A stretch of DNA of 13,609 bases from Chloroflexota bacterium (GTDB lineage Bacteria; Chloroflexota; Ktedonobacteria; Ktedonobacterales; Ktedonobacteraceae): the NCBI GenBank assembly GCA_021828635.1, contig JAJZEJ010000131.1, positions 8,302-21,910 of the forward strand, in the 5' to 3' direction. A program made the position numbers and the translations under genes. How positions within the stretch are numbered: position 1 is the stretch's first letter; every line of letters begins with the position of its first letter. The notes beneath the pieces were generated by a model that was given only the letters and a program-made list of their open reading frames with translations, was not told where the DNA came from and made no database searches. Below are positions 13,576-13,609 of this stretch, piece by piece.

Positions 13576-13609
13576 ATAGAGTTACTATTCCAGCAAGGTC
13601 AAACAAGTA

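Noticed and set aside
1..13609. CRISPR array, tRNA, rRNA, insertion sequence or integrase gene
   Set aside because: No regularly spaced direct repeats, no tRNA cloverleaf or rRNA segment, and no transposase or recombinase motif was seen on either strand.

Overview
The window looks like a piece of a mid-GC (about 50%) bacterial chromosome. I lean towards a filamentous Chloroflexota (Ktedonobacteria-like). The reasons are split accA/accD carboxyltransferase genes, small multi-spanning membrane proteins I cannot name, palindromic repeats with a GTAGGG head in the spacers, and widely spaced genes each with a strong Shine-Dalgarno site. This placement is an inference, not a proof.

Layout: almost all genes are on the minus strand. 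From the right edge, a 78-aa one-span membrane protein precedes a phytoene-desaturase/CrtISO-like FAD oxidoreductase, which ends at a strong terminator (11479-11520). Next comes a fabD-accD-accA operon with its own promoter and two operator-like sites. A four-span membrane protein follows. A PIG-L/LmbE deacetylase, the only large plus-strand gene, is convergent to that protein and divergent from an ornithine-cyclodeaminase-family gene. Then come a MacB/LolD-type ABC ATPase and its 905-aa FtsX-type permease, two unrecognised genes (a soluble 116-aa protein and a 197-aa membrane protein), a long regulatory spacer, and the start of a gene that leaves the left edge.

Function: AccA and AccD form the carboxyltransferase that makes malonyl-CoA, and FabD moves malonyl onto an acyl carrier protein. 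This is an enzyme set for starting fatty acid or polyketide synthesis. A desaturase-like flavoprotein, an imine-reductase-like protein with altered active-site positions, a deacetylase and an exporter nearby make a specialised (lipid or polyketide) pathway plausible. However, no ketosynthase or carrier protein lies inside the window.

Regulation is the most unusual part. A composite motif TTRACA-N4-CTTCGC-N5-CTTCGC occurs three times with identical spacing (8250-8276, 13433-13459, and 13570-13544 on the minus strand). A second motif, CATTA-N-TTGTAA, occurs twice at the fabD promoter and once upstream of the 116-aa gene. A 34-bp perfect inverted repeat follows the exporter operon and has degenerate relatives at 1842-1886 and 8308-8350.
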